A stretch of DNA of 64,000 bases from Lepisosteus oculatus (GCF_040954835.1 NC_090696.1:70307722-70371721); one strand, 5' to 3'. Positions 1 to 14,049 are shown, numbered from the stretch's first letter. The notes: a model not told the origin generated them from the sequence alone. Translations and numbers: made by a program.

Positions 1-1336
1 TTGTGGGAAAACCTTATGACTGCAAATAGGCTTGTGATCTTCTATGACATAAGATTCTGTTAGCAGTTGTTGCTGCTGTGGGGAAGACATTCTTCAAGTC
101 TGAATTTTATTATCCTCATCTAGCATTGCTTTACACTATCGTCCAGATCTGTTTTGAAGACATTTCTCTCTTGTTAGTTGTCAGTGGTGATGGAGGTTAT
201 GTACGGTGTACTAAAGTACCCTTAATACCCTGGTGGATTCACAAGCAATGTTCTTCAAAGCAATATTTTCAGAGCATATTCCATCAACTCACTGAGTTGT
301 GATACTGTTCCTCCATTTACAGTATACCTTTTATACATGCAAACCAACCATGTGCAAATTCATACCTTACACATTGTCCAAAGAGAACAATTTCCACAGG
401 CATTTAAAAACTTCTAATAATATTGGATCAAAAGCTCTTTCTAGAAAAAAGAGTTTCAAAGACTGTATGGGTTTTGCACTCTACACTCTTTCCACCAACA
501 TGCAGCTCTCAGTGCTGCCACAATCTACTGTAGCACAGCACAGATCAGGGACAGTTACACAAAAAAATAATTTTGTCACAGAGTGATTTACTGCTTTGAA
601 TCCTTAAACTAAGCCATATTTCTGTTCTGCTCAAATTGATCATCACTCATACAAGCCACATACTGTATGAGAACATATATCTGTCTAAATCTGTGGTTAA
701 GCTAGGCAGGTGTGGATGACATTACCAACACGTAAAATGTTCGTGCAACCTTGACAAAACGACATCTTCATATAAACAAAATATGTTTACACTGATCTTC
801 ATAAATTTAAGTAATTTACGTCTTTAAACATTGAGAGTATAACCGTCCAAAGACAAAGTGAAACAAATATCCATCTAGTTACATTATCATCTTCTGTCAA
901 GTATGCAGGTTTTTATTTTTCTGAACTTCTTATTATGGATGGGCTCACATTCCTCTGCTGTGTTAGAGATGAATGACAGTATTGTTTCTTCTCTCTCTGC
1001 TTGCGCACACAGTGGCAAATGTGGCCAAAAAATCCAGCATTTGGAATCACTATTAAGATACCTTTCGGCCTGTATTTCATGAGAGTATAGTTCTGCATGT
1101 AGACAGAATGTAGGCAGAATCTATGAATAAAAAATGTGAATAAAAAAACCCTATAGCTTGCTTTTGTTGACCAGCTCTTACTAAATATTAGGGAAGTGAA
1201 AATGTTAAACCCAAATGTTAGAAATTGTAGATTTGAAAAACCATCTTAAAGTAGGATCATGCTTTAAGACATAGACTCATAATTCACCACAACGCAATAC
1301 AGTAGTATTTGTTTTACACTGCCATTTCAGAAATCT
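1..1336. other. AT-rich intergenic, no gene seen
   Basis: No exon with recognisable protein similarity and no RNA gene is visible. Open frames here are short, lack splice context and resemble no family I know. The only notable words are TACAGTA/TACTGTA at about 318, 526, 661 and 1298, covered under the footprint finding. Confidence 0.6.
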
Positions 1337-1893
1337 GTCACGATCATAATCCCTCCTCTTATGGGCGCCCCAGCCCTTTTGTATTTTAGTAGATTACATG
1401 CACCTGCCCCCTGTTTAGTCTGCCAATATTTAAGCCTGGCTCTCCCGCGGATCCAGGAGCTTCATCACGGCATCCTGACCATCTGAGTCCGGGGCTCAGA
1501 GTGCCTGGCCTCGTTACTGTCATGGCCTGTACTCCTAGAGGGTGCTCTAGTTCAGTCCTGTTCCTAATTCCCTGTGATTATTCATGTCTTTCTGCTGTGT
1601 CTTGTTGTGTAGCCTATTTACTTCCTGTGTCTGCTCTGCTCCTGGTTCAGCACTGAGGGTACGGATGTCCTGAGACCTGCCTAGTCCCTGTCCCTTTTCT
1701 GGATTTCCCCCTTGAAATGTTTGGACTCGTTTGTCTTCGCCACTGAGTACCAGATCACCGTCATCAAGCCCCCTTGTCTTTCAACCCGTCCTGATCCTCT
1801 ACCTCTCTTCCCTGTTGTCCTTCTCCACTTACTTCCGGATTATACTGTCTGCATTGCGTCCTAAACAGCACTTCACGTTACAAAATATGAATC
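1337..1893 (+). repeat. Putative non-autonomous mobile element with TGTCACG/CGTTACA ends
   Basis: A block of clearly higher GC than its surroundings begins TGTCACGATC and ends near CACGTTACAAAA. It has a TATA-like TATTTAAG about 90 bases in and a long pyrimidine-rich plus strand, with no coding potential. The layout matches a second block at 31890-32473 (start TGTTATG, end TGTTACA, TATATAAC near the start). Fish genomes carry many short non-autonomous repeats of this look. I cannot name the family, and the exact ends are uncertain. Confidence 0.45.
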
Positions 1894-4795
1894 TTGCTGA
1901 TCAAGTAACCAACAGTTAAGACTAATGTGACACATCAGATTTGTTCACTTTCAAAATAACAAGCACCAAACATAGCAATGCACAGAAAGAAATTGTTGAA
2001 TGCCGCAGAGTAAACTAACATCGCACTGGAAAGTAGTTTTATAAGAAAGTAAAGAAAAAAACTGAACACATGACTTACTGTAAGGTATCAGATGGTGAAG
2101 TATTAACAGAAAAATGTGTCTTAAGCAAAAAAGTATTTAACTGTTTTTCACAAAAGCAAATGTTACATCACATTATATAACAAGGGAATTATACACTATG
2201 TATAGTGTAAATCTGTATATCTTCAGCCATTAACACTGAACTTTATCTTAACATTTTAAACTGATATTATCATTCAATGAATCTATAAATTAATTAATAT
2301 TTTCCATTGTACTCTTAACTTTTCCATCATTAAGGAGTATCATAAAAACTTTTTTGTGATAATTGAATAATATATAAGTTTCTGTGGTTCTATGAATTTA
2401 TAAATAAAATCACAAAATGTAATGTAGCTATCCTTTTATGAAACTTTTCAGTTTTTGTATAGCTGGAGATTTTGAAACACATCCCATATAATACTTGCCA
2501 TAATGCATTTGAGCACAGCTATCAACTTAAAAATGATATAGTAAAACGCTAAGGGCATATGACATTACATTAAATACAGTAATGTAATGGGCAAAAACAA
2601 AGAGCTATGTAATTGGTGCAAGGAAACATGCAATTTGCTTTTTACATATCATCAGCAAATGTCATCTTCTCAAGCATTTCAATAGTGGGCTGCAACGGAA
2701 TGCCTGCAATGCATCTTATGCAAAGTTTTTTTTTTTCCCACGGGCAGTCATTACACTCACATTTCACAACTTGATTTGAATGTCCTGTGGTGCTTGTTCA
2801 ACACCACTGTGCAATGACAGAGCTGATGTTTGGTTTTCAGTTCTTCAAGGAAAACTAGGTGCTAGGAGAAACTGACATCATTTTTTAGGTTCACTAAGGT
2901 GGCTGCATATAAATCCTATGAGCAAATGTGTCTTTCCACAGAAAATCACATCTTTTTTCATATCTAAAAAATATTTTTGCTTCTCAATTCTAATAATCTC
3001 ATTCTATAATATTTAATGTTAGACTTTAATTCAATTTAATCAGATTTTTTCTAAAACCAGAAGAACAAAATGGCTTTGGGATATTTGTATCCTCTTTCTA
3101 AAATTTTACTCTGTGTTAAAAGTACAAGTGTGGAAATAAATCACTTTTACAGATCTTTCACCGTGTGCTCTTGACTGACTGATGAGTAAGCAGCTGTTGC
3201 ATCATCTGTCAAACTTTGTCAAACTCAGGCTGTGTCAGGATTCTTGGAAGACTCATTAATAAAACTTAATGTCACACACAAACATCTGTCTAACAAAAAG
3301 CAAACAAAGCAACAAAAGATTGCTGTTTCAGTTTATCTCAATGGCTATGCTCTGAGTGTCAATTATTACACATGTTTGCAACATACAGTACCTTCATAAA
3401 AAGGTCTATTATAAAAACATTACTGTTGGCATCTAAATGTCCAAGGAAGATTTTTTTGACACTGAAGAAAGGGAATCCTGTAACAAAAACATAAGACAGT
3501 TTACAAAATAGAGAATGGCTTTTGGCCCATCTAGATCATTTGGTTCTGATGATAAGATCTGCTACATGTCTTGCATTTGTAAAATAGTAGGTCTGGGTGG
3601 TGCTTTCCTGACTGTGTCTGGTTGCCTTGTCTGTTATTGTAATTTATTTCCATGTCCAACTTCAATGGGAGATGTAGTTACAACATTATTATTTTATGAA
3701 ATGGAATTATGTATTCAGTTTTCAAATCTTGGTCTAATGTTCTTAAAAGTATATTCTTTCCAAGGTGACTTTCCTGAATTTTTTGACAAGCTTACTTGTA
3801 ATGAGCATTGCAATAAGTTGTTAAACTATCTCGTATTAGATAATAAAACAATATAAAACCTTTTCTGTGTGCTATTTTTGCCAGTGTACTTAAAGTATAA
3901 TGATTTCAAACTATTTTTTTAAGATTAATAAAGCTGGACTATAACAATCTAGAATACATAGAACTCTGCAAATAAAGCATGATATACAGTAGTCTTTCTA
4001 AAACTTTAAAGGATCAGTAGCATATAACAACCTAACAATATTTTGTTTAATTTATCTTGTCCTTGCACTTACTGTAGCAAAATATATTCTGCTACATGAT
4101 AGGCCATACACATATGAAACACATTAACCCTGTTTAGACTTTACTTTATGGAACAAGTATTATACATTTATTTGTGATACAGTTCATGGGAAAAAGTAGA
4201 ATATGCGTCTATAAGGTTCTCATATGATGGCTGCCCACAGTGGCTGGTTAATCAGAAATTGGTTGTAAAGCCCTGTGCAATATATGATGACAGAAATTAT
4301 ATTCTAAACATATGTTAAATATTACCAATAGAAAAAAATAGGCAGTGGAAGGAATGATTACTGCATAACCAGAGACATAATATCTCAGTGTACTGGCCAC
4401 ATAAAACAATAAATTCTAGAAAGTTTTATACTGCACATTCTGCATGGAAATTTTTGTTAATTGTTGTATTTCATCACCATCTGACATGTACAATTAAAAC
4501 GTCATCACATATTTAAACCAATGATCATCTAGCCTCTGTCAGACCAGAATGTCTTTACACAGAAGAAACATAACCAGAGAAGACACAGAGACTGATGTCA
4601 TCAAGCAGTTTTGCCTGGTTTCACTGGCTGAGTTCTCAGAAAGGTCAAAATGTTTTAATAAGTTTCCATCTCCAGCATTTATACTTTCCTTAAATCCCAA
4701 ATGACAAGATTCATTTTACACTGTTATGAGCTAAGGTTACCAGGCTAAGATGTTACAGTACTGTCTAGGTTTTACATTTCTACAATTGTCGACAC
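1894..4795. other. AT-rich intergenic, nothing recognisable
   Basis: Long AT-rich sequence with scattered short open frames, the longest 113 codons at 3515-3856, which is cysteine-rich by composition but resembles no known protein. No repeat family was recognised. Confidence 0.5.
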
Positions 4796-4993
4796 AGGTT
4801 AGCATTGATAAATAAGGGTCCACCTAGAACAAATATGGCAGACACGAGGAAACTTCAGGACCAGAACTGAGAACCAGTGCTCTACTGGCTTTTGGTCAGG
4901 AGACTGTGATGGCCAATTGAGAATGATACTACTCTTCCTTATTGACTGTAGGTTTGGAATTTGATTTTGGGATATTGTCCTGATGAAGTCCAT
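4796..4993 (-). pseudogene. Tc1/mariner transposase scrap
   Basis: On the minus strand a 64-codon open frame contains LNWPSQSPDQKPVEHW. This is close to the WPSQSPDLNPIE(H/N)LW block around the third catalytic acid of Tc1-type DDE transposases. The acid is kept, but the residues before it (DQKPVEHW) have drifted and no other catalytic blocks remain nearby. It is read as an old, mostly eroded Tc1 relic. The intact copy at 44461-46090 has the same block, so identification rests on family similarity seen within the window. Confidence 0.6.
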
Positions 4994-5679
4994 TTGTGAG
5001 CATGAGCTGACATGATCATGTAGGCATGAGATTATACAATTGTAGGATATAACATACTTTTAGACTTTTAGCACAAGGACTAGAAGATTTAAAACAAACA
5101 TACTGCATGGAAAGAATGATATTCAACTTCAACATAAACTTTACTTTTCCACGTAAATTATACCACTGATGACCATGAGACTCATGTTATGTTTCATCCA
5201 ACAACATAATCCATGCCCCATTTCACTTTAGAGTCAATTAGTTGCTATTTGGAAAAGTAATGTCTTTACCATGGAATTCTGCTGCAGATGTTAGATTTAT
5301 GTGGTCAGCCACAAGTGGTAGCTTTAGAGATATTGTATCTTGATGATGCCATAGTTTCTTAGTTTTTTTTGGCAGGATACACTATGTTTTTACAGTATTT
5401 AATATTGATAGAACTACAATTAATCTTTATGTAATGTATTCATTTAGTTATGAGACAAATGGAGTCCTCAAACTGAAGTTCAGGGGGAGAACGATGTTAA
5501 ATCTTGCACTTCCACTCTTTTACTCATAAATATGTTACCTGCAATCTGTTCCAGGCTGTCATTTTCTCAGGAAACTTTTAATACTTCACAAATGGACAAC
5601 AACACCCAAAAATTAGTTTCGGGATTGTTTAATTTATTTGGTATGATAGCATTGGCATAACCTGTTTGATTATTGGGCA
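4994..5679. other. AT-rich intergenic
   Basis: No gene or recognisable repeat was seen. Confidence 0.45.
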
Positions 5680-5925
5680 GCCTTCTGGCCACAAGATGTG
5701 AAAGCTCGCACCCCATTCAGAGAGGAGCTAACCAAGGGGAGCAAGGTGGAGATGGGGTGGAGGAGGGATGTTTAAGATGAATGTGAATAGAGGTGTTTGT
5801 GTTTGATACAGTATCTATATCTAATTTCCATGATGAATGTGATTTGGAACAGCTGGGTGAGATAGACTTGTCATTGTCATCTCTCCCAAACTTCAGTTAA
5901 TAACGTCTTTTTATTTTAAAACTAC
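5680..5925 (+). repeat. Interspersed repeat, same family as 59510-59760
   Basis: The stretch shares a series of blocks in the same order with 59510-59760: CCTYCTGGCCA, GCTAACCAAGGGGA (GGTAACCAAGGGGT in the other copy), a GGTGGAG segment, a TTTG-TA-T-TATA segment, and an end block TTGTCATY(T/C)CTCCCRAACTT. The two copies are diverged. This copy carries an extra 5 bases making TACAGTA at 5807-5813. A TATA-like segment and a purine-rich region suggest an LTR or other promoter-bearing repeat, but the class is not established. Confidence 0.5.
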
Positions 5926-8900
5926 TGTCACTATAAGTTTGGTCATCTTATTGCTATAATAAGAATTTGTCCCCACTACTGAAATACTAAATGTACATGC
6001 ACTTACTTTTCTTTAAAACTAGCTTTCATTTAAATTGTTTCCAGGACATTAATAAATGTATAGCCAGCTGTGCAGTATTTTACACAATGACACCTGAAGA
6101 AGGCTTCACAGCAGAAAACGTTGTGTTTTCTCTCTTCTCTTTTCAGCATGGAATAAACCAATTACTTGTTACCAATAACTATATGAAGGACAGAAAGTTA
6201 CTATTAGTAATTTTCTAACTTTGGGTGATTTAATGTTAAAAACTACAAAAAAGTAGAATATGTGCAGCTTAAAGGACAGAAATGCTGGGAAATACAATTC
6301 TTTGGTAAAAAAATACAATACTGTTCAATACAAAAACTAAAAAATACAACAATAGATTATAAAGTGTTACAATCATTGTGTTTATTCTTTAACAGGTTAT
6401 TTAGGTTGTGAAGATGATGTAGAAAGTATTACATGTTTATATAAAGAAGTTAAGACAAAATTATTTCTTAAGATCAACTGAAAGCACTGGTCATATTCTT
6501 GGAAATAAAGGTTATGTGCTTCATTCTAAAAAGTGTAATTCTGTAAAGTGAATGTGGAACCCAGTTAATGTATAAAATATGATTAAATTAGATATTCCAT
6601 GACTGTGGGATAGAATTTGCAGTGTACTACAGTATGTCTACTTACATGGCAATACATTTCTATGAATATATTTAACCATGTCTAGGGTTCACATTATTAA
6701 GTTAATGGCAGTATTACATTAAATTAACTGTACACCAAGAGGGTTTTATTTTACTAGTGGAATCTGCAGGCAGTAAAAAATGACTTGTTTTTGTCTCATA
6801 AACACATGCTGCTGTTAAAGGCTGGTGATTGATTGTCCAGTTGCTGCCAGTTAATCATGATGGGCATTATTTTCCTAGAGAGTGAAAATGATGGGGATTT
6901 GCCACTGTATGCCCCTTTGTGCTTCTGCAGTTTTCACCTTGGAACTGAAACTACTTTGGAGACAGCAGTAATGAAACAATTTATAGATCTTTGTGAGTAC
7001 TGGAGGTTACAGAGCTTCTATTCTGAAAAATGAGCTCTTGCATGAACTCTTAATCGTACAGAAACAGTTTTCATTTTATCCTATAAAACCTTTTGAAAGA
7101 AAATTAAAGAAAAAAAGGGTGTATATTTTTATCAAACCATCAAACCTTATCACCTTCAACAGATAAATATAAAACAATTCCAGAAAATTAAATAAAAAGA
7201 TAATTATGAGCTATAACTTAAAAACAATACTACTAATAGTAATTTGATTTGTTAGTTACTAACCAGAACCACAAAAATCTCCTTCTTCTATGGCAATAGA
7301 TTGTGAATAGATTTATGAAACAGAAATTACATTAATTTCTTAATGGAACGTTACCTTATTGCTTTTCCTCCTTCATTTGGTTTGACAGAGTCAACCACTC
7401 AAGAGGAAGATGAACAATCCGTTAGACTAATAAATGCCTGAAAATCCTAAACTTTGATAAGTTTAATATTATTAGTATATTATAGGGTGCTACATAAATG
7501 TTAAAATACTAAAGGTTGCATCTAATCTATTTGTTTAATAAAATGTAGGAAAACATATTTATATTAAGAGATAAGGGCATGTGCATAGATAATGTTTTAA
7601 TGCAAAAACGTACACTGGTTTAAATTATTTCAGTGATAATACAGTACATCGATTCCACGTTTCAGTAAAAGAAAAAAACTGAGTATTGCAGGGAGCACCC
7701 TCACAGCAGGAAGCTTTTACAGCATTCAAGCATGATTGCCTGAATACAGAATTTCTACACATACAGTATACAGCATGGAATATGTTCATGATCATGTCCA
7801 CAAGATGTGACTGATCAACAATAGAGCCATCACATTTCAAGTGATGACTTCCACACAGAAAGAAGTTCGGGAGAAAGGTCAGATCTTATATACTGTAGGT
7901 CAAGACTGTATATATATTGTAAGTCTTGCACCCAGGTCTTCTCTTGATGTATACATCTCACACCCCCAACCCCCACCTTACTCTCACAACAAACTCCCTA
8001 GCTTAATCCTCACAATAGTGAGTAGGGGTTGGGGTTTTTCCCTAAAGTAGGCAGGTCATGCCAAATACTCTATACATATTCCATCAGTATATTGCATACA
8101 TTAGGATCAATCTAGTCATTTAGTGGCAAGTGTTTTTTAAAAATAATTCAGATGTTTTGAGAAGTGAGGCAAGTTAAAGCTGATCATAAACATACTTCAA
8201 ATATACTTCAAAATTACCTTTTTTTCCATTAAATTGAATTTTACCCATCCAATTATCACCACTTTTTGAAATGAAGCATTCCTCTCAAAGCATTCACGAT
8301 CACAGCAGAGCTTCCAAAGATATACAGACCTACACTGACTTTGCAGGGCACAATTTTGAAAAAGTAATGTTATACATGGTATCAAAATGTTAATGTTGCA
8401 TTATTACCATGTTAACAACATTAAGAGACAATGCTACCACATGAGATTTTAATTCACTGAACATGTTCCCTCACACTTCTGGTTGAAAAGAGGCAATTGC
8501 TCCTAGTGGTATATCGGTAACAGGTTATTAAACAGCTTTTCTTCACTGCACAATGGCAGATTGTTGGTCTTGCCATAACTGTGACATCCTGGATTTTAGC
8601 TGAAACAGGTGTCAAATCCCACTGTGTGAGGACCAAACGGCAAAGTAATCAGAGAACTCCCAGCAGTGAAGCCTAAAACAACAACTCTAAAGAGACAGGA
8701 CAGGCTGAAGAATTAGCTATATCGAATGCAGGCAGGTCAAGTGTTGCAGACAGCTGACCCATCACAGCAGCCCTTACAGATTCACAGAAGAGGGGGTTTT
8801 CCAAGCAAAGAAAAGGGTCATGAACTTAAATATCAGTAGTTGGAATTGTGTGGATGTGTGTCTTGTCTCTCTGTGTGACTTGTACATGACTCTTTCAGGA

Positions 8901-9759
8901 TACTTTTATTAAAAAATAATCGGTGCATTATTCGGATTTTACTCAAAAGAGATTTGAATCTACTTTCTTAATACTTGTTCAATAGGAAAGTTTTTTTTTT
9001 CCTAGATGTTTTTTTATTCATGCTTAGAATAAAAAAAAAAGTTGTACATCCCTTATTGTAAATTGTAATAGAGTTATATAGGCATTTACAGTACATGTAC
9101 TGTATGTAAAAATAATAATAGTAATAATCTTATTTCAATAATCTTATTAGATCGCTCTTCAACAATATTTCAGTATCTTATAACAACATGTAGTGGTAAC
9201 TGTAACTCATAATAAGTGATAAGTGAAAAACAAAATGACTTTGGAGATCTGTGGGGAATGAGGAGGAGAGCACAAATATGAGGCAAATATGTTAAATTGT
9301 TGGAAATGTGGGTGATGACTTCCAGGGAATGTGTGGAAGGCAGCAATCTGTAAATGAGTGGCTTGATTTGGAAAGAGATTAGTAAAGAAAGGTTACACAA
9401 AAGTTATTAAACTAGCCTTCCATTCATTTGCATATTTATTCCTTCTGGACTTTGGAAAAATCCACCAGATTTCCTTATCTTTAAGCATATATTTCACTTC
9501 CCTACTCTTTTTCATGTTTTCATCTTTTGTCTGTACTTTCCATCTCTCTCTTACAAAACTAGAGAAGGCTCTAGTATTGAAACATTTTCCTCTTTAACAT
9601 GGAATCTCGCTGCTACACTCTAGCTTCATTATTAACACACTACACCAAGGTTTGACAATGCTAAAAATGTCAAAGTATAGCTGTCAAATGCTCACAAGCA
9701 CATTTATTTTTCTTACATGTACAGTACCAATTTCTTTTCATCATCATTTAAGTCTGGAC
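5926..9759. other. AT-rich intergenic, nothing recognisable
   Basis: Only short, unconserved open frames. No exon-like sequence, RNA gene or named repeat was recognised. The segment contains about seven TAC(A/T)GTA words. Confidence 0.45.
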
Positions 9760-10178
9760 CCACCTGGGTGACATGCAGCAACCTTACTACAAATCACAGA
9801 AGACAGAAATTGTTCCACCAATTGAATTACATGGGGAATTTATGAATGATAGATTATACAAGCTCATGGGGAAATGCAGGCAAGGTACCAGAGTTAACAT
9901 CCCTACTCCTCTAAAAAGTGTCATGTTTAAAGACCAGGCATTCTTGACCTTGGTTTAACATCTTATTCAAAGGATTGCACCTCCTACAGCATGGTGTCCC
10001 CAGGAAATTCTGTTCCATAGTGAAGAGTACCACTTATTGGTCCACAAAGACCATTTGAAGTAGCAAACTGGATTTCCTTTGAGGTCTCTCATCCTAGTGC
10101 TGACCAGGCCCGGCTTTGCTTAGCTTCTGAGATCTAATAAGATAAAGCAATAAGGTGATAAAACTGCTTCTGATCACC
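9760..10178 (-). repeat. 5S rRNA-derived SINE (SINE3-like), diverged copy
   Basis: The segment 10080-10170 reads, in reverse complement, as a diverged 5S rRNA: plus-strand blocks GACCAGGCCCGGC, TTGCTTAGCTTCTGAGATC and GGTCTCTCATCC match the internal part of 5S rRNA. Towards lower coordinates it continues with blocks shared with the copy at 29950-30525 (CACCTGG.TGA, GGGGA.TT.T.A...ATGAT, GGTGTCCCC, AGCAAACT). That makes it a 5S-headed SINE lying on the minus strand rather than a 5S gene. It is heavily mutated. Confidence 0.65.
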
Positions 10179-13100
10179 ATGAAGAATGCATGGAGATATA
10201 CAGTATTATTGAATGTCAAAAGTATTATAGGTCAGCGGTTTTTAAACGTTTTCAGCCAAGTGCCCTCTTTGACCAAATTAGCACACCCCTGTCACTTTCC
10301 TTGTGCATTACAGATGCATTAGAAAACAGGGAATCACTTCTACTTATACAACTACTATCTTACCAGCTAATGGAATGTGTGGGAATAAAGTTTGGAATTA
10401 AGGTAAGCAGAATCAGGTTTAATAGAAGACAGTTTTATCCTTAAATCGTGCTCGGCATGGTGATACTTCGTCTCAGCAAACGATATTCAGCAATGTATTA
10501 CCAAAACCCCAAATACTGACGAAAAATAACAAAGGCTATTTTCTCAAGCAAGCCCAACCTTTTTTCACAATGTTTTTATTTGGGCATCTCTCCATTTGCT
10601 TGTTTTTCCTTATCTATGTGGAACATTTATTGTGACAAAACAGGAATACTTCAACAATAAACTACAGTACCTCTAAGAACTGTGTCAACGCTCCTAAAGC
10701 AGACTCTGATAATTTGTGTGGAGAGACAGTTTCAAGTATTTTTTATTTAGCCATTACACATTTTTCACAGACCCTTAGATCTCATCTTGCACAACCCATA
10801 GGGTATGTGCATCTTAGTTTAAAAATGCTGATATATGAATGATCCCTTAGAACAGAGTTTTGTGCAACACAAGATGAACACAGCTGAATATTCCATCTGG
10901 AGCCACTTGCTGTCACACTGTCAGTCCCCAGACAGAGCAGCTTACTCTTGAAATTTTACTTGAAACTCCATAACAAATTCAAAAAAGACTTAAGTTATTT
11001 TTATTAATACAGTGGTACATTAATTGTGTCTGGTGGTATATTTATTGTGTTTAGAAAGTGAACCAGAGCCTAACTTGGGTGGCACAATGCATGACTGCAT
11101 CTTAAAAGGGATGTCAGATCATGGTAGGCTACACAGCTTCATCAGCAATTGCCTCAAGTAAAGACCTAAATGCTTTTTGAATTAACCAGTATATTACTAT
11201 GCAGTTATGTATTTTGATAGATACAGTGTTTATTTGGGATATGCTTTGGCAGTGCTTATTGGGATTCATGAAGCACTTGCATTTAAAACAATCTTCTGTT
11301 GCCTGTGTTGAATAAAAAAGTTCTGCATATGTTTTCAGCATTTGGTACAATTTTTTTTTTCCAAATAGGTTCATCCCATAGCTTATGTTTTCTGCCTTTC
11401 TATTTCATAAACTGTAAAATCTCATTAAGTCATTTTTGTCATCATCATTAAAAAATGTCAATTGTTATTGGTTGAACATTTTTAATAATAATACACAGAT
11501 GCCTCAGTTGCAGATTCAGGCTTAAAATAATATAGGGCTGTCTTGGGGTGACTTTTTTGGGATTAAGACTTCAATTCAAATTGCAACACATGCCCTCAGA
11601 CTTTTACCTTTACATTTTCAGGTCACAAAATTAATTTTCTTTGTTCTGAAAAAGAGTAAAAAATATCTGGCTAATAACTGATTTTAGTCCTTGTTTTCCT
11701 TCTTGTTTCAATTATGTTTTTTTTAGTTACCATAAAAGCTATACAGTTTTATGTATATTTACAGACATAATGACATTGACAGAAAGCACACTAAGTAAAA
11801 TACATTCGGGACCATTGTAAAATAACTTCAAAAATATTTCTCTATATCTATGTTTAGCTGGAACTGTTCTGGTAGGAAAATATTATGTATTCAGAAAATA
11901 GCTTGCGAAGACTCAAAAGGCTGGGGAATATAAAACCAGGCACAAAATTCAAAGAAACGATTCAGCCTAGACTAACAATCTTCACAGAACTACTAACATT
12001 CACCCGGTCGGATTGCCAAACAGAACCTCCCCTGAACAAATTAAATTTCTCTGCCAGCAGCCAGAGTCAGTCATTCTGCATTCCCACACAGACAATCTTT
12101 CAAATACGTTCTCCAGGCAAACAGATGTAGACGTCTACAAGCTCATTACAACACAAAACATAAGTATGTACAAGTGGTGTACATGGTCTGTGCCCTGCTT
12201 TGTACAGTATGTCTGACATATTTTCTGTCAGCCCATGTAAGGTTAAAGGATATGGGTGGCATCAACATTGAATATCTTATATCCAAAACTGCAGCAGCTG
12301 CAAACATACAATCCTAGATGTAATTAGCCCTGTATTCCAGGATACATGCATATTCATTTTTAACCAACTCCCACAGTGAGAAGAATCCAGCTCTGGAAGG
12401 ACGTTTTCCCAGTGGAAAAATCAAAGTAGAAAATAATGCAAATTTAATATAAGAGAATCTGCCACTAACAGAACATACAGAGATTAGGGTAAATATGACA
12501 AAATCTGGAATATCTGAAGATACAATGTTAAAAACCAGAACCATCTTGTAATTTTCTATAGCTAATGAACAAGAAAAGTAGGTATCTTTTATCTAAAGAG
12601 GTAAGGCTAGCATCACCTTTTGTCTAGTAACAAGCGTCAGGCAAGAGTTTTATAGCAGGCGAGAGGACTGAAATCACATAATTTCTGTAAAGAGATACGT
12701 TTTAATGTTAACATAATGCAATTTATAAAATTAATTTTATTTTTTAAGGTATTAATTCATAATTACAATAATTATTTGTTTAAAAGGAAATGTTTGTGAT
12801 CTGTGTACAATTTCTGTAAGCCATAGAGTAAGAGCAAATAAATCAATACTTTGTTATTCCACACACCTGACTGATATTTATGTTCTGGAAGCATGTTTGT
12901 TTAAACACTGCTAACTAGAATTGGCAATTTTTGGAACTAAAACCACAAACCTTTGTTTTATTGGAAAACTCAGATTTGCAAAACAGTGATGCCTGTTCCC
13001 AAGAGATTACATCATTGGTGAAGATTGTTAAGGTTTCTCAGAGAGAGAAAAGCATTTTATGAACAGGTGCTGAAATAATATATCACAGAGACTGTCTTCC

Positions 13101-14040
13101 CTCACTCAGAAAGGCATCTGGTTCTCATGGAAAAGCAAAAATAGTGAATTTAGAAACTCAAAATAAAGATGAATACAAAAGGGAACATTTATCATAATAA
13201 TAAGTATATCGTGCAACACAAAATGCTTATTTATACTGCAATGTACCAAATTCTAGAGTTTCTGATGGCTCAATTATTTTAACTAAAATCACTCAAAATA
13301 AAAGGCTTATTAAATACTACATACTGTACATGCATTGCTTTTAAATGTTTTGCTTTACTTACTGCTGCTCCTAGCAGCTAGTAATTAAGCTTCAATATAA
13401 CAAAGTTCTGAAGTGTAAAAGTCAAAGCCTTGAACAGTACGACTTTATGTTCCCTTTGATTCCTAAGATAGCAAAAGAAAAGTTCAGGAACCAGAAACAA
13501 AGATCAAAAAAAGCTTTTCCTGGCTTCAGTGTCCACAGCTTTAATCCTCAGAGCTCAACGGAAGGATATGCACAACCTCACTATTGATGTTTCAGCCTTC
13601 ATCTACTGATGAGATCAAAAGAGAGAAAATGAAGAGGTGTTCAGATATAAACAGTGGGAAAGGTTCTATTTGTACTGATACAGAGAGAGTCCTTATACCA
13701 ACTGTTCTCTCAATAAAGAATAAATATTCTGTTTTTACAGATGTGACATAAATGGCGAGATTATATTGACATTGTTTTGCACCACATCTATTTTCCACAA
13801 TTTACCAAAATATTATTTGTGTTTTACCTTGTCATTTAAATGTCCACAACAGATGTTTCCAAGAACTTCTGGAACCATAAATATTTTAAGCTATCACAGG
13901 AACTCCATGATGTGTTAAAAAACTGGTGACTATTATCTTAACATCTAAACGTGGCTCTTTATCTTTTTAACTAAATAATTGAAAAGCATCTAGAAATATA
14001 TTATTCGCAATTAACAAACCACATGAAATTGCACTACAGA
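10179..14040. other. AT-rich intergenic, nothing recognisable
   Basis: No exon, RNA gene or named repeat was recognised. Open frames of up to about 84 codons have no family resemblance. Confidence 0.45.
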
Positions 14041-14049
14041 TGCAAGTCT

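Noticed and set aside
3515-3856. 113-codon open frame on the plus strand
   Set aside because: No family resemblance, no splice or promoter context, and AT-rich surroundings; likely chance.
10080-10170. 5S rRNA gene
   Set aside because: Strongly diverged and fused to a SINE body shared with another copy; no intact 5S.
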